64,000 bases of DNA from Lycorma delicatula. Taxonomy: Eukaryota; Arthropoda; Insecta; Hemiptera; Fulgoridae. The notes below the pieces were generated by a model. That model was not told the origin of the DNA. It saw nothing but the letters and a program-made list of their open reading frames with translations, and did no database searches. The position numbers and the translations under genes were made by a program. Where the stretch lies: contig NC_134456.1 in assembly GCF_047948215.1 (NCBI RefSeq), forward strand, positions 193,361,034 to 193,425,033, in the 5' to 3' direction. Below, piece by piece: positions 47,462 to 60,373 of the stretch; the stretch's first letter is position 1; each line of letters opens with the position of its first letter.

Positions 47462-47711
47462 CTGAAAAAGAAGAAATTTGCAGATTAGTTAAATGAAACT
47501 TCAAAACACCGAAAAATAGTTTAAACAAAAATATTTAATCGTATTTAGTTTGCCTTCCAATTTTTAGTTAATTATGAAGGAAAAGAAATAAAATAAGTAT
47601 TGTCCAACTCTTTCTCTTCCGTAATTATATACATACATGCCCAATTTCGGCTATCTTATTTTTCTTCTTTTTTTTTAAATAAGAAACGAATTTTGTATCG
47701 TACGGAAAATT

Positions 47712-47792
47712 GTGAAGTTTGTGTGGGGATTTGAATCCACAACCTTCCGTATGAAAGGCACAAACACTACTACTCTGCCACGGAAATCGTGC
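47712..47792 (-). repeat. tRNA-like SINE head relic
   Basis: The minus strand reads GTGGCAGAGTAGTAGTG (A-box-like), GCCTTTCATACGG (TTC in the anticodon-like loop), and GGATTCAAATCCCC (B-box). It is similar to the family A head at 51083 but lacks the 3' domain. An acceptor stem is not formed. Confidence 0.6.
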
Positions 47793-50099
47793 TTACGTTA
47801 CACTTATGAGTGTAAGGTAGATTAAAGAACAATCTTTTTGATCGCCATTTCGTTGATTGAGTTTGGCTCATATTGAAGCCAATATCAAGATCTCTAACAA
47901 TAAGTAAATAACAGAAGGAGACTAATAAAACAACAATAAAGTTTAAATAACCTACGCCAGATTATTAATAGGAATAGTAAATAGTCAATGTTGGTTTTTT
48001 ATGACTAAAAATGACTAAAAAATTTATTTAACAGCTTAAATACATTAATTTAAAATGTAAAAATATGCGATATAAAAAGCCAGCAAAAAATATGTAAGTA
48101 ACAATTATTGGTTTTTATTGTTTGTAACATGCAGAATTGATGCCTACGAAATTTGAGTTTACTCGTAATAACTGCATAGAGTTATAGTGTCCATCGTCAA
48201 ACAACTTTATAGGAGAGCGCTGGATGGCTTTGACTATAAATTGTTTAAATATAAGCACAGATGCGAAGCGTAATAAATTCAAGCGACACACATAGATTTT
48301 TTAAACGTACTATACCGAAACACTATTAAACAGGGAAAGAAATGATGCCACAAGTATTCCCCAAAAATTTACCAATAAACGGTGTTAAATTTTATTCACT
48401 GAAAAACTTTGTAATTTCAAGTATTAATCTGCAGTAAATAAAACTATTAAACTGGATTAATTAAATATTTAAAAAATAATAATGTTAGAAAAATTAAAAT
48501 AATATTTAAAAAAAAAATAATAATAATAATAATATCAGAAATAATTAGGACTGTTATTTCTAACCCACATAACCCACATTGAATCCCAATTATTTCAAAA
48601 AAATGTTGAATAAGTAAGACACACAAGTAAACTGTACGTATGTAAAAAACATACATGTGAAATTAAGACGAATCTTAAGATAACTGGATAAAATACGAGT
48701 ATATTCAACTCAATAAACTGTTAAGTAGAATCTTGTTTAACTAAATTTTCGACGAATAAAAAGTCTAAATCTTAGGAAACAAACTAATTTTATGTTTTTG
48801 GTGGCTCTAAAATTCTTATACTACTCTTTTGAAGGAAATCAAGAAAAGATAACTAGAAACATTAATATAAACACTAATTTATTAACTTGTAAAAAGTAAA
48901 AAATACATTCACACATAACTCAACAAAGGAAAAATCTATATTGCAATCGACTTATTTAAATCATGCAAAGATCTACGTAAAATTCCTGAATTCCAGTCAG
49001 TCTCTAATGTCAAAAACCTTTGAAAAAATAAAAGAAATATTAATAAAAAAAGCTTATATTACAGGATTATATGATTTTCTAGACTAGAAATAACTACACG
49101 AATAAATATCTAATTAATAGTTATAAATATTTTTTAAATTCGTTCACAGGCCTTCCCGGTGTTATCCTCACAGTTAAGCCGAATACCAATTTCATGAAAA
49201 TTGGTAATTCATCCCGAGTACAGTTACACTTAAGAAATTCTTGAGTACAATTCACAAACTTAAATACACGTAGACATAAAATACAACCTTATCAAACAAA
49301 CTACATTTCTTCCACAGTTAGCTAAATATATATTTATTCACGCTCATAACAACAGGGAATGCGCACAATTGTAATTGTATAATTTGTTTTTTTTTTGTTT
49401 GATTTCGTTTTGGGAGAATGAAAGAGTATTAATAAACCGTAAAAATCTGTAGATCCTCTTTGGCATTCTATAGTAGAGTATAAAAAATAGAAATTTCCTA
49501 ATTTAAAAAAAAATAATAATAATAATTTACGTTCTTAATTTTTTATTATGGATTAATTAAGCAAGTTGAATTCATTATATTTTAATAAGTCTTCTTGTAT
49601 TTCATTTTGGTTAAAAAAACGAAATTAAATTATTTTAATTCAAATACAATTAGTTAAAAAGGTTAGAGATTTATGAAATGTACCGTACACAGACTTTTCT
49701 ATGGTATAAAACTAATGACGTAAATTTAATATTAAAATTCATTACTGTAAATTATAGATTATACACAGGCTACAACTTGAAATAAAAGAAAGAAAATACC
49801 AAACTAAATACACCGAAATGTAAACGGTTCTTAGATTTCCTGATTAAATTATTCTCTCAATATTAAATGCTGAATGTAATTCTATTAACTAAATTAATCG
49901 CAAGAGTTGTTTACATAAAATGAAATACTTCAACTACTAAATTTGTATGCGAAATATAATACCATCATATATATAATGCACTTACTCGTGAATAATAATA
50001 CTACAGTTAAATTAAAAAGTGAATTACAACACATAGTGTCAGCTTCATGTACCGTTTAGGTGCGGTAAATCATTAAACCATTTCTGTTCCGTATCCTTC

Positions 50100-50164
50100 A
50101 TTATTATTATTATTATTATTATTATAATTATCATTATTATCATTAACATTATTTATTATTATTG
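50100..50164. repeat. (TTA)n microsatellite, imperfect
   Basis: Runs of ATT/TTA trinucleotides with ATC interruptions, about 60 bp. Confidence 0.85.
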
Positions 50165-51082
50165 ATCCGTAGTAATGATCGATTCTTAAATAGATAATTT
50201 AATATTCCGTAAAAATTGTATAAAATTAATATTTGTAAATATTTTTTATTTCAGAGAAAAAAAATTAGTTGAATTTTTCGGCTGGATTGCGCTAAGCTAT
50301 CAAAAAGTCATTTAAATGTATCACAGCCAATGAGAGTAAACCTCCTTTGTTTATGCTTACTTTCAGTTTAAATAGATTCTAGGATATATTAGTATATAAG
50401 CGGTGTAAACACAGCTCTCGGATGTTTCGCCTTTAATGAATATTTAACTTTGGTTAAACACTATATCGACATGTAATCAAATTGTAACGGCCATGTATGT
50501 CCCTTTCTCACTCTCCTTTCTATCTCTCTCTCTTGCATAACAATCTAGTTATCTACATTATGTAGCTTGATAGAACAGCGCGTATTAAATGTACAGACAG
50601 AGTTGATTATGTTAACAAACCGAACAGTAAAACCGCTTAAACAATTAGCTAATTTATAAGCTGAACAAATATTTACAAAATGCATTTGTAATATTAGAAT
50701 ATTAAACAGTCTAACACTTAATAATAAATACAACAAAATATTTTCAAATAAATAATGGCAGTAAACATAAAAACAGTTTTCAAATACGATACTAAAAATA
50801 TCAATGGAAGATTTTAAAATTATAACAAGTTTACATTGAAATAATAAAAATTATACTTTTTAAGAATTTAATTATACAAAATCAAATTATTGGAAAAGAT
50901 TGAAAAAATGTTCTAATTGGTTGAACATCCGATCATTTTTTACAGGTTTTATCATATAGGGTTTACACCTTCTATAATTTCTAATCTGGACCTTCTATTC
51001 ATTCCTTTCCAAACTTTATTCTGTTTTCCTTTTCCTCTAGAAATGGTTTAGCTCGGACCCTACAACTAACTCACTGTGTGTT

Positions 51083-51234
51083 GCCGGCCTCCTTGGCGCG
51101 AGTGGTAGCGTCTCGGCCTTTCATCCGGAGGTCCTGGGTTCGAATCCCGGTCAAGCATGACACACGCTACAAATCATTCATCTCATCCTCTGAAGTAATA
51201 CCTAACGGTGGTCCCAAAGGTTCAAAAAAAAAAA
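51083..51234 (+). mobile_element. tRNA-derived SINE (family A), full length
   Basis: Starts GCCGGCCTCCTTGGCG. It has an excellent A-box (TGGCGCGAGTGGTAGCG) and a perfect B-box (GGGTTCGAATCCCGG). The anticodon-like hairpin carries TTC in its loop, as in tRNA-Glu. The body passes through CATTCATCTCATCCTCTG, AAGTAATACCTAACGGTGG and TCCCAAAGG to a run of A at 51224-51234. The 5'-truncated nested copy is at 12946-13080. The polymerase III boxes look intact, so this is a young copy. No clear target-site duplication was found. Confidence 0.85.
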
Positions 51235-52307
51235 CCAACCCACTAAGTTACGTGAAGTATTACAACAAGAATCCGGACGGATTAATGAAATACAGAATAG
51301 GAAGTATATTATATCTATATAAATAAATTCTTTTATGATGCCTATAAATTGATTGCAATCAGCAATCCTTTTTGTTTAAGATCAGTTTGTAATGTAACGG
51401 TCTTAGGTGTTTCGGACTATTAATTTTTCCTGTCAAATCAAGCACAACTGGTCATTGAATTTTCACGGAAGTTGTTATGGTTATTTACTTCTACAGAAAA
51501 TTGTTTTTATTCTAAAAAAAAACGAATCTGAAAGAAACAATCTTAAAAACCCAGTATTTTAATTTATATTTTCCTGATGAAAAAACCTTTTTGACATCAG
51601 TATTTTCACGATAATAAATCTTAGAAAAAAGTAAATCTGATTTTTATAATTGTGTACGAGAAAAATAGTTTACGTCCGTAAAATCTACACCATTATAGAA
51701 TCGGTATGTGTTTTAAACTTTGATAAAGTCTTTCGCCAATTTCACGAAGGAAAGTTTTTCTCGTTTACGATACACAGCAGAATAAAAAATTAATATTAGT
51801 TCAATAAATTAATCATAAACTTTATAATAAATATTGCTTAAAAAAAATCATAAAAATTTTAATTTGATTTCTAATAATTTTTTGTAAGGATTATATTTAC
51901 TGATAAATAAAAGATGTAACGGCTCCACTAACAGCTGAAAACAAACTTCAGTTTTAGAACTAGCAATAAAGATGTAGAACAGTAGAATAAAAAAGAGGAT
52001 TAAAATTTTTAATAATAAATATAAATTGAGTTAATTTTATTTTATATTCTAAATAAAATGTTTAAATTAGAATTAAACAAATAAAATGAAGATAATTTAT
52101 TTTATTCTATAAATTTCATACACTGTTTAATATTAGTAGCATTGTATTGCATATTTTATTCGTATACCATTGAATTGTAGCTCTTTTTAAAATTTTAACA
52201 GTAATTCAATTTTTTTAAATCAACAAAATTTTTAAAAGATAAATTAAGGAAAAGATTATTAAGGGATAGACCGATAAAAATTTCTAACCAAAAGTAACTA
52301 AAACTTA

Positions 52308-52471
52308 CATCTACCGAAAGTCGAATGTATTCGATTTTGGCTTCTGTTCTCACATAATAAACGACTTCAGTGCTCTGGCTTTCCCCTTCTGATTGGGCCT
52401 TTTCCAGGGCTGGTTTAGAAAGGTGATTAGTTAGGAGTAATTCACATTCCCTCCTTAGAGCGGAATTGTAA
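52308..52471 (-). other. Exon-like open segment of unknown origin
   Basis: On the minus strand an AG (end of GTGTAG) is followed by an open frame of 54-55 codons: FYNSALRRECELLLTNHLSK, PALEKAQSEGESQSTEVVYY and VRTEAKIEYIRLSVD, then a consensus donor GTAAGT. It is less AT-rich than its surroundings. The acceptor lacks a pyrimidine tract. It has no cadherin motif, and its frame ends in phase 0, whereas the next CadN exon needs one base carried over. It could be an exonised repeat, part of another element, or chance. Confidence 0.25.
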
Positions 52472-53599
52472 AACTACACTATTTCAAATAGGCTAAATGT
52501 GCTAATGGAAGGTCAACTATTAAAACTACTATGTGCATTAATTACAGCTTGAATATAATTTCTGCACATAATCGTAATTTAAATTATACTTTATTAATAA
52601 GCACATATTTACCGGAGGAATATAAAGTAATGTGTACAAAATTAAATCAAAATATCTAATCAAATTGTAGTGGATCGAAAAGTTACATACCACAGATTGA
52701 CCTTAATATGTGGTTATCGGGTTGAGGAACTTTTCAGATAATAAGATGAATTTATAGTATTAATTTCATTATAATTATTGGAAAATATCGGAATTATTTC
52801 AAGAACGTTGAAAAATTTTTCATAAATTTATACGAATGAGATGAGTAAGCAACATAAAACTTTTAGAACATAAGCGCACGTAGTGAATGACACTTTAAAC
52901 TTACAAAACAGTTTTCTATCAAGTTTTCTAATTCGGCTGAATGCCATTTTAACGGTGTAAGTAGGACTGAACTTCTAAATTTCAGTAAATAAAAAAACTG
53001 ACTGAATCAAAAATCTTTTCAATCATATACTTGGAAGGGAACCTCTAAAAAATTTTAAAGGGTCTTCTGTACAAAAGTTGTTTCAAATTTTGGATTTTAA
53101 AACTCTTGTTCCCTAGCCCTTTTTTAAACTGACAGTAGAACATTAGCAAAGTAAGTAAAAAATTACAACAGTAATAAAATATTAAGAAAAAGTAAAGTGG
53201 GTAGTATCTGTTAGATATTTAAAAGATAACTTGAATAAAAGATGCTCAGATTATTTTTTATATTAAAATTTAGCCTTGTAGTATTTGTGAAAACGCCTTT
53301 TAATAATAAACATTAAAATAAAAGAATTCATAAAACAAGAGGATCCCCTTACAAAATATTAAATTACATCTCATTTTGAAAAATAAAAAAACCTGATGTG
53401 GACACCACATGACTTCCTTACACACCCATTAAATTACATATATACATTTTTTTAAATGAAAATGATATAAAATGTTATTTTATTAATAACTTCTGATATT
53501 CTTTCGTAATTTCTGTTTTTATTGTTATAATTGATTTATTATTTATCGTAAATTTTTGTTTACAATCAGAGGTTAATAATTATTAATAAATCAATATGT

Positions 53600-54165
53600 T
53601 TAAATTAAAAAAAAAGTTAAAAAAAAGGAGATGAAGTCTGATTCGAACCGATGTGCATTCCCCTAATAAAATCCAAATATTTCATTAATTAAAATCTCAT
53701 TTGGCTATAACTCTGGAACCAATGAAAATAAGTACCACTTATGATATATCGTTGAAAATCTCTCAATGAGGGCTTATTACTGCACTTAAGAAAAAGTCCA
53801 AAATCCAAATGTTTTGGATTTTGGGCTTTTTTGGGACATTTTTGGTTGTCGATTTCAATCAAAAAGGTTAGTTGTTGTAATTAGATGTTACAACAGTCCT
53901 AAATCCAAAATTTCAACAGCCTACGACTAATCGTTTTTGAGTTATGCGAGATACATACGTACATACGTACATACATACGTACGTACGTACGTACATACAT
54001 ACATACATACGTACGTACGTACGTACGTACAGACGTCACGCCGAAACTAGTCAAAATAGATTCAGGGATGATCGAAATGGATACTTCCGTTGAAATCTGA
54101 AAACCGAAATTTTTTGCGATCACAATACTTTCTTTACTTCATACAAGGAAGTAAAAAATACGTTC
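53600..54165. repeat. Probable interspersed repeat with ACGT-rich core
   Basis: A block with different texture from its flanks. A B-box-like GATTCGAACCGATG lies near 53640. A unique-looking segment continues to 53950, then an 80-bp TACG/TACA array, then GACGTCACGCCGAAACTAG and an AT-rich end with TTACTTCATACAAGGAAGTA. No coding domain and no terminal repeats were found. Calling it a dispersed repeat is inference from composition and boundaries. Confidence 0.4.
53951..54031. repeat. (ACGT/ACAT)n microsatellite
   Basis: About 80 bp built only from TACA and TACG units, so purine and pyrimidine alternate strictly throughout. It is partly self-complementary. Confidence 0.9.
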
Positions 54166-54553
54166 GCGGTAACAAAGAGGAATATTTTATTTCAGTTAGA
54201 ATAGAAATATATGAGAAAGGAGATAAAATAAAGGTAATGAAATTTATTAGAAAGGATAAAGGTGATAAACTGATAGGATAAAGGTATGACTCATATGAAA
54301 ACGACAAAGAAAAGAAAGTAAAAAAATATAAAACTTCACAGAGATTGAAAAAACAGTATTATTACAATAAGCTTTAAATGTAAGAAAATAAAGATACAAA
54401 TTTAAAAAATGTTTTCTTAAATTTTTGTACAAAATGAGATCAAGAAATTGTATTACATAGAACTATACGTCTGTGTATAGCAGAGATACACGATTTCATT
54501 GAGGTAAATAACTCAAATTATTAATATATATATATATAGACTGTAATAGTCTA

Positions 54554-54557
<4 letters not shown>

Positions 54558-54608
<51 letters not shown>
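54558..54608. repeat. (AT)n microsatellite
   Basis: About 50 bp of AT dinucleotides. It is preceded by a small hairpin, AGACTGTAATAGTCT, at about 54538. Confidence 0.9.
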
Positions 54609-54610
<2 letters not shown>

Positions 54611-55369
54611 TCACTAAATTATTAAAATTGGACTCAAAAATACTAAACAAATTCAAATTGTAACAAATAAAACAAATTTCATTTTGATTAATTAAATGTA
54701 GAATTTTAAACTTTTAATTAAATATAATGAACAACCTATTCTGAGTAATTATTGAAATAGAATCGCAAAGCATACTCATTACATCTATTTAAAAAAAATA
54801 AAAATAATTTTTTTTTAAATACATTTTTTTAAATAAATTTTTAAATTTTTTAAAAATTAAAAAAAAATAATTTAAAAATAATCTTTATAATTAAAAAAAA
54901 AAAATAAATGTACATTTTGATTCAAACAATCATCTTCAGTATTTATGAAGTGTAGTCTATTTATGTTAAGAGTCAAAACCAATAACATTGTAGGGTAGCA
55001 GTAAAGTGAAATCAACCACCCCCAAAAAAGGTTGAATAACCGTTCTCAACTACAACAACAACATGCCACCATTATTAGGAATGAGAAATGAGCTGGTGTT
55101 CATTTACGTTCTCCACTTGTGAGCTGAATATACGGTTGGAAACCGGGATACAATCACCACAGGGACTAAATTTATAATGCAACTTTACACGCACACAACT
55201 TTGAAAAAAGTCAAGAAAATAAATAATACAAATATTGAATTATTTTTCAAAATAAAATTCTTAATTGTTTTTGAATTAATATTAAACAAAAAATAATTAT
55301 TAATAAAATTCAAACAAATGGTCATGCATGTTTTACAACTAGGTTCTTTTTGCTAACATTTACAGAACC

Positions 55370-55810
55370 AATCTGCAAGCATGTTTGAAAGTACATGTTT
55401 GGAGCGTAGCTTTATATTAAAGTGAAACTTAGATAATCAGAATTGAGGACAAAAAAATTAGAAGCTTTTGAAGTGTGGTGCTACAGGAGGATGTTAAAAA
55501 TCAGATGAATGGATAAAATGACAAATGAAGATGTGCTGCGGCAAATTGATGAAGAAAGAAGCACTTGGAAAAATGTAGCTAAAAGAAGAGACAGGATTAT
55601 AAGCTACAATTTAAGGCAACCTGGAATAATCGCTTTGATATTGGAGGGACAAATAGATGGGAAAAATTGTGCAGGCAGGCAACATTTGGAATATGTAAAA
55701 CAAATTTTTAGGGATATAGGATGTAAGGGGTATACCGAAATGAAACGACTGGCACTAGATAGGAAATTTTGGAGAGCTGCATCAAACCATTCAATTGACT
55801 GAAAAAAATG
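55370..55810 (+). mobile_element. LINE 3' fragment, RTE-like, same family as 27.3 kb
   Basis: The plus strand carries the last part of the RT protein. After frameshifted remnants of the WSVALY region, a 97-codon frame (55509-55802) reads TNEDVLRQIDEERSTWKNVA, then LEGQIDGKNCAGRQHLEYVK, then RDIGCKGYTEMKRLALDRKF and ends WRAASNHSID. It is collinear with the minus-strand copy ending at 27275 and clearly homologous at nearly every position. It ends in ACTGAAAAAAATG, a short A-run. It is 5'-truncated to about 440 bp, as is usual for LINE copies. Confidence 0.88.
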
Positions 55811-58042
55811 TCTTTTTAATGTCCGTGTTAAAGAAGAATAAAATATTTGAAACTTTTAGGTATTTTATTAGAACTGAGAAAATTCATCTTCGAGTAGATC
55901 AATACTTAGTTTCTAAATTTTAAATAATTAAAAACATTTGTGATAAACATTTTCTTCATAAGAAAATTAAGCTTATCTTTTCTAACAATAGAGATATTTC
56001 TATAAGAGTTGAAAGTTCATGCTATCTATAATTATTTATTTCTTAAGATAAACTTTTATCCTACTTATTCTAGATGAAGGGGTTGGAACAAGTGGCAGTG
56101 GATAAGTGCAGCAAGGATTTTAAATTATTTAGATTGTATTTAAGCTAAATTTTCAATTTCGACTCGAAGAATCAACGCTACATTGTATATTTATTTAACT
56201 AATAATTATCATATTGCCTAGTAGTGGTTTTCTGTCCGTTAAGAATTATTATAGGTATTTATTTTTATAAATGTAGGGAAAGTATTTTTTTCTAATTTTT
56301 TTAAGGATTATTTTTATTTATTGCATTATTATTTTAAATATACGAGTAAGTATTTAATTTATATTTTATTATTTGGAGTTATAGTTTTTTTAAATGTATT
56401 TTCACTTTTACTAATTCTTTTCTACCCAGCGACATCGTTTAATAATGCAATGCAAATCTCGTTATAGTTTTTTTACCTTTTTATAAGTGTTTTGAACATT
56501 TTTCTTCACGAATTTATCATTTAATCAGTTAGGCCCTAATTATTCTATAAACGAGTACAAATACTAGACTCAATTACAGTTTCCGATGTTAATAAGAAAG
56601 GATTACGCGTGAAAAATGTATAAAATATTTTAGTCTAAAATTAAGTAAAACAAAATTTTGATTATATATCATAAATACGTGTAGATATTTTTTCTTAGGA
56701 CATCGTAAGTTTTGGGTCTTGTATATTAATTTTTCTTAATGTTTTATTTTTTTATAATTGTTCTTAGAAACTGTTTTATAATAATTAGTAAAGACTATTT
56801 TGGGAATCGAAATGCATATTTAGTTAAAGAAATTTACTTCGTACCAACCGTTCTAAAACGTTTTCACTGTTACGTTATAACTTTATTAAACAGACTGAAC
56901 AAAACCGGATCAAACTGAACAGTCGTCATTTCATCTTTAAAACATTCAATCTGATAATTACTCTTAAAAATGTATTCTTAATTTGACGTTAATAGGTTTA
57001 GATGTTTGCTGCAAGGTATATATAGTTCCTATCACAGAATTTACTAATTATTAAAGATCAATTGTGTGTGTAAACAACGTAAATTAGCGTATTAACATAA
57101 CAAAAAGGTCTGAAAAACAGTTTAAAACGATCTTGTGCTATCTTGCTAAAATATCTTTATAGAAAGGGAAAGGAGCACCAAAAGAGCTGTATTACATAAA
57201 AGAAAACTAAACAATGAATAAAGTATAGGTTACACAAAGATAAAATGATTTTATAATCACTTAAATAAACAACGGAGAGAAAATAACGTTTTATTTAGCG
57301 ATACTAAATTATTAAAACTGGGAAATCGTTTAACTGTAAAATTATTTAATATTCTCAGAACAAACTTCGTACGTGCAAAGACCGCACTTTCTAGGTAAGT
57401 ACAGAGATAAGCAAAAGTTTACATACAGTACATCCGTATGTTGCCTATATATAAACTATCATCATATTTTGTAGGATACAGGGATACTAAGCTACGGACC
57501 GAGTGCTAAGTCTAATACGTTCTATGCCACGTAACCAACTTATGCTATTTTCAGGAAATTAATTATCTATATTAATAAATCCATTTAATACTCTACGCAA
57601 ATTAACATAGACAGATCTAAAGGTAATAAAGGTTACGGCATACTTATTCAATACTAAATATAATAACAAATAATATAATTTTTAATAAAATTTAATTCAA
57701 AATGTTTAATATAACTCCATGTAACGTAATAAGAATAATAGTATATTAAACATAAAAAGCAATAATTTTAACTTACCAAAAAGTTATAAAATTAATGTTT
57801 TGTTACGATTATTATAGAAAATTATTATCACCTGAAAAATGATTTTTAAAAATGATTATAAAGATACCAACAAAAAAATCAGTACATTTCAGTGAAAATC
57901 GAAATACTAATAAGAATTTATTGCACGGATGAAATTAATTTTGTTTTTTAATCTGTTTTTAAATTTTACATATCTGGTTCTATTTTAACTGTGAAAACAT
58001 AATTGCCAAAACTGTGTCGGTTAAACCGAATTTACATGTTTA

Positions 58043-58492
58043 TTATTTTTTTTCTCGGGAGCCACCGTATTTTAAGAATAAAACAAGAAACAAAAGCAAT
58101 GAAGTTGAATATTTATTTAGAAAAAATATTAAAAGATAACACTTAATATTGGGTCTGTGAAGAACCAATAATAAGTTTTTTGCTCCCGAAGGCGGTTCGA
58201 AGAGATTTCTTTCGTCAGAGAACTCATTTACTCCCCATTTACTTGAGTGACTTATGGAAAACTGATGCGAAGCACAACCTACAACATAGCCGGCAAGCAG
58301 CCTTTTTCTTTTTTCCTTGCATTGATGTGTAAAGGGCTGGAGAAGTGATGAACCGGAATTTAATTTCATATAGAGAAAGAATCGCATTCTTAGAAAACCT
58401 ACATCAATGCAAAGTTTTCTTCGTTCTACAACTGTTAGCTTAATGATTAAAAACAGAATGCTTCGAAGGAAACGCCACCACTTACAATTCAA
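58043..58492 (-). other. 149-codon open frame, unrecognised
   Basis: The longest frame in this part of the window. The middle third (58150-58350) has near-balanced composition and encodes KRLLAGYVVGCASHQFSISH then WGVNEFSDERNLFEPPSGAK. The rest is AT-driven and hydrophobic. I recognise no domain. The balanced core suggests part of a dispersed repeat or an exon of another gene. It lacks clear splice sites and is unlikely to be translated as annotated. Confidence 0.25.
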
Positions 58493-60278
58493 ACATACAA
58501 AATCCGTAACTTACTCAAAAGTTTTTGTTATTATTTTATATAAAGAAAATTTAAATAAAAATAATACCATTACCGTCCCTAGAAGCACGCGTACTTTTAC
58601 GGATATTTCGAAATAAGCTGTTTATCATTTTAAAAAATCCATTATAAACAGTTTTCAATGCGTCTTTTCAAATGTTCAGAATTTTCAGAATGATCCAGCA
58701 TACACTAATTCTTAAAGAAGGACCGAGAAAGATTATACATGTAAAAGGTCGAAACTGACGAGCGGCCATCAACCTTCTTAAATCAATAATTATTCATAAA
58801 AAGACTTATTTAAATAAAATGATTGAACTTCGTGCAACGTGTGGAGGGACACTGCCCTGTAAGAAATAATAATATTAAGAAACGATATAATACATACTGT
58901 GAAAATGAACGCACGATAAATATTGTAATCTCAATTTTTGAAAATTTAAAAAAAAAGAAACAAACTTAACTACTACAACGCCCAGAGTATGAAAATATTT
59001 GACTCCTCATTATACAAATAAACAAATTTCAGTATATCAATTAATAATACAAAATGATGTAGTCGACATGTATCTGTTGCTGGAGAGAATGTGAATGGCT
59101 GTAGGGAACCAGACTCCATCTCATTGTTATCAAAACTCTGTAGTAAGTAATATTTATTATCATTATCATTATGCAATGTAAATAATATCATTATTATTTG
59201 TTGTTACGACCATCTAACTGCTCTGCTAGAAACAGAAACAAGTTACATCAGTCGAGGTTGCACGAACACCTACTCAGAACAATTAGAAATACGAGTGTAC
59301 TGTTAAATTTTACTATGCAGTAATAATATTATTACGTAATACAAAAATAATAGCTTACGCAATCCTCAAACCATGAATCTGGCTGACTAATAAATTAAAT
59401 AGAATTGGTGTAAGTGTATCATTTCTGCAGTGTCAATTATTATCTAAGAAAGGAACCGATTGATTGGTGGATACCTGTAATTACTGTAGTAGCTGTTGTT
59501 GAGTCGGCCAAATAGTTACTTAAATGAATTCGATACTAGAAAACGTTCAAAAGGTGTTCATAAAAAAAATTCAAAATCATAAAACTAAACGGTCATTACG
59601 ATTGTTAAACAATTAACATAATTATAAAAAATATATTTATAGAACAATGCAAAACAAAGAATTTCTACATGAGATTATAAAATTAAAATAAATTTTATTA
59701 ATAAGTATCATTTACACTATTCCAGCCGAAAGCGGAAAGTAAGTTTATTAAAAACGGTTAAAACCACTGAAACTTCCAACTCAGATTACACATAACGATC
59801 TATTATTATGCCTTATATAACGTTGGATAAGATAAAATTTTCGTAACTTATTTCTTAAAAATTCAACTATTTTTGAGAGCGTTATTTACTTTTCAATTTA
59901 TTATGATATAACTTATTAAATAAATATTCTTATTCCAAATAAACTTAAAAGTTTTCGTAAAATTATTATTTTTTCCTGTGTAACATTTTGTAACATTTAC
60001 GAAATTAAATAATCTTCAACTATATACAAGTGCGTGTGTATTATTTGCCTGTCTATGTGCAGACACAGAAAAACTGATAAATTGGATCTCAAAAGACATC
60101 AAAGACATCGAAGTTAAACTTTGATGTAAACTGTAAGAAACAATATAAACTCCAAGACTAAAGCTATCGTATTCTTCGTTTCTGGTATATTCTCTTACTC
60201 AGAAAAGGGTATACATCAGAAAACTTGTATTAAACTTAATTAACTTTCAGAATACGCTCTTATAAGAACTTTTCTTCA

Positions 60279-60279
<1 letters not shown>

Positions 60280-60373
<94 letters not shown>
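60280..60373. repeat. (CA)n(TA)n(CA)n compound microsatellite
   Basis: A CA run at 60280-60338, TA at 60339-60348, then CA again to 60373. It is followed by about 120 bp of decayed ACAC/ATAC-like sequence. This is the longest dinucleotide array in the window. Confidence 0.95.

Noticed and set aside
51078..51326. 82-codon open frame, and a possible tRNA-Glu gene at 51083
   Set aside because: The tRNA-like head is followed by a SINE body and A-tail, and another copy is nested in the mariner. The open frame is SINE read-through, and the acceptor stem does not close as in a real tRNA.
52308..52471. Candidate for the missing upstream CadN exon
   Set aside because: It has no cadherin motif, and its open frame ends in phase 0 while the acceptor at 47461 needs one carried base. 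It is kept only as an unexplained exon-like segment.
54090..54281. 63-codon lysine-rich frame
   Set aside because: Arises from A/G-rich low-complexity DNA at the edge of the ACGT-rich repeat.
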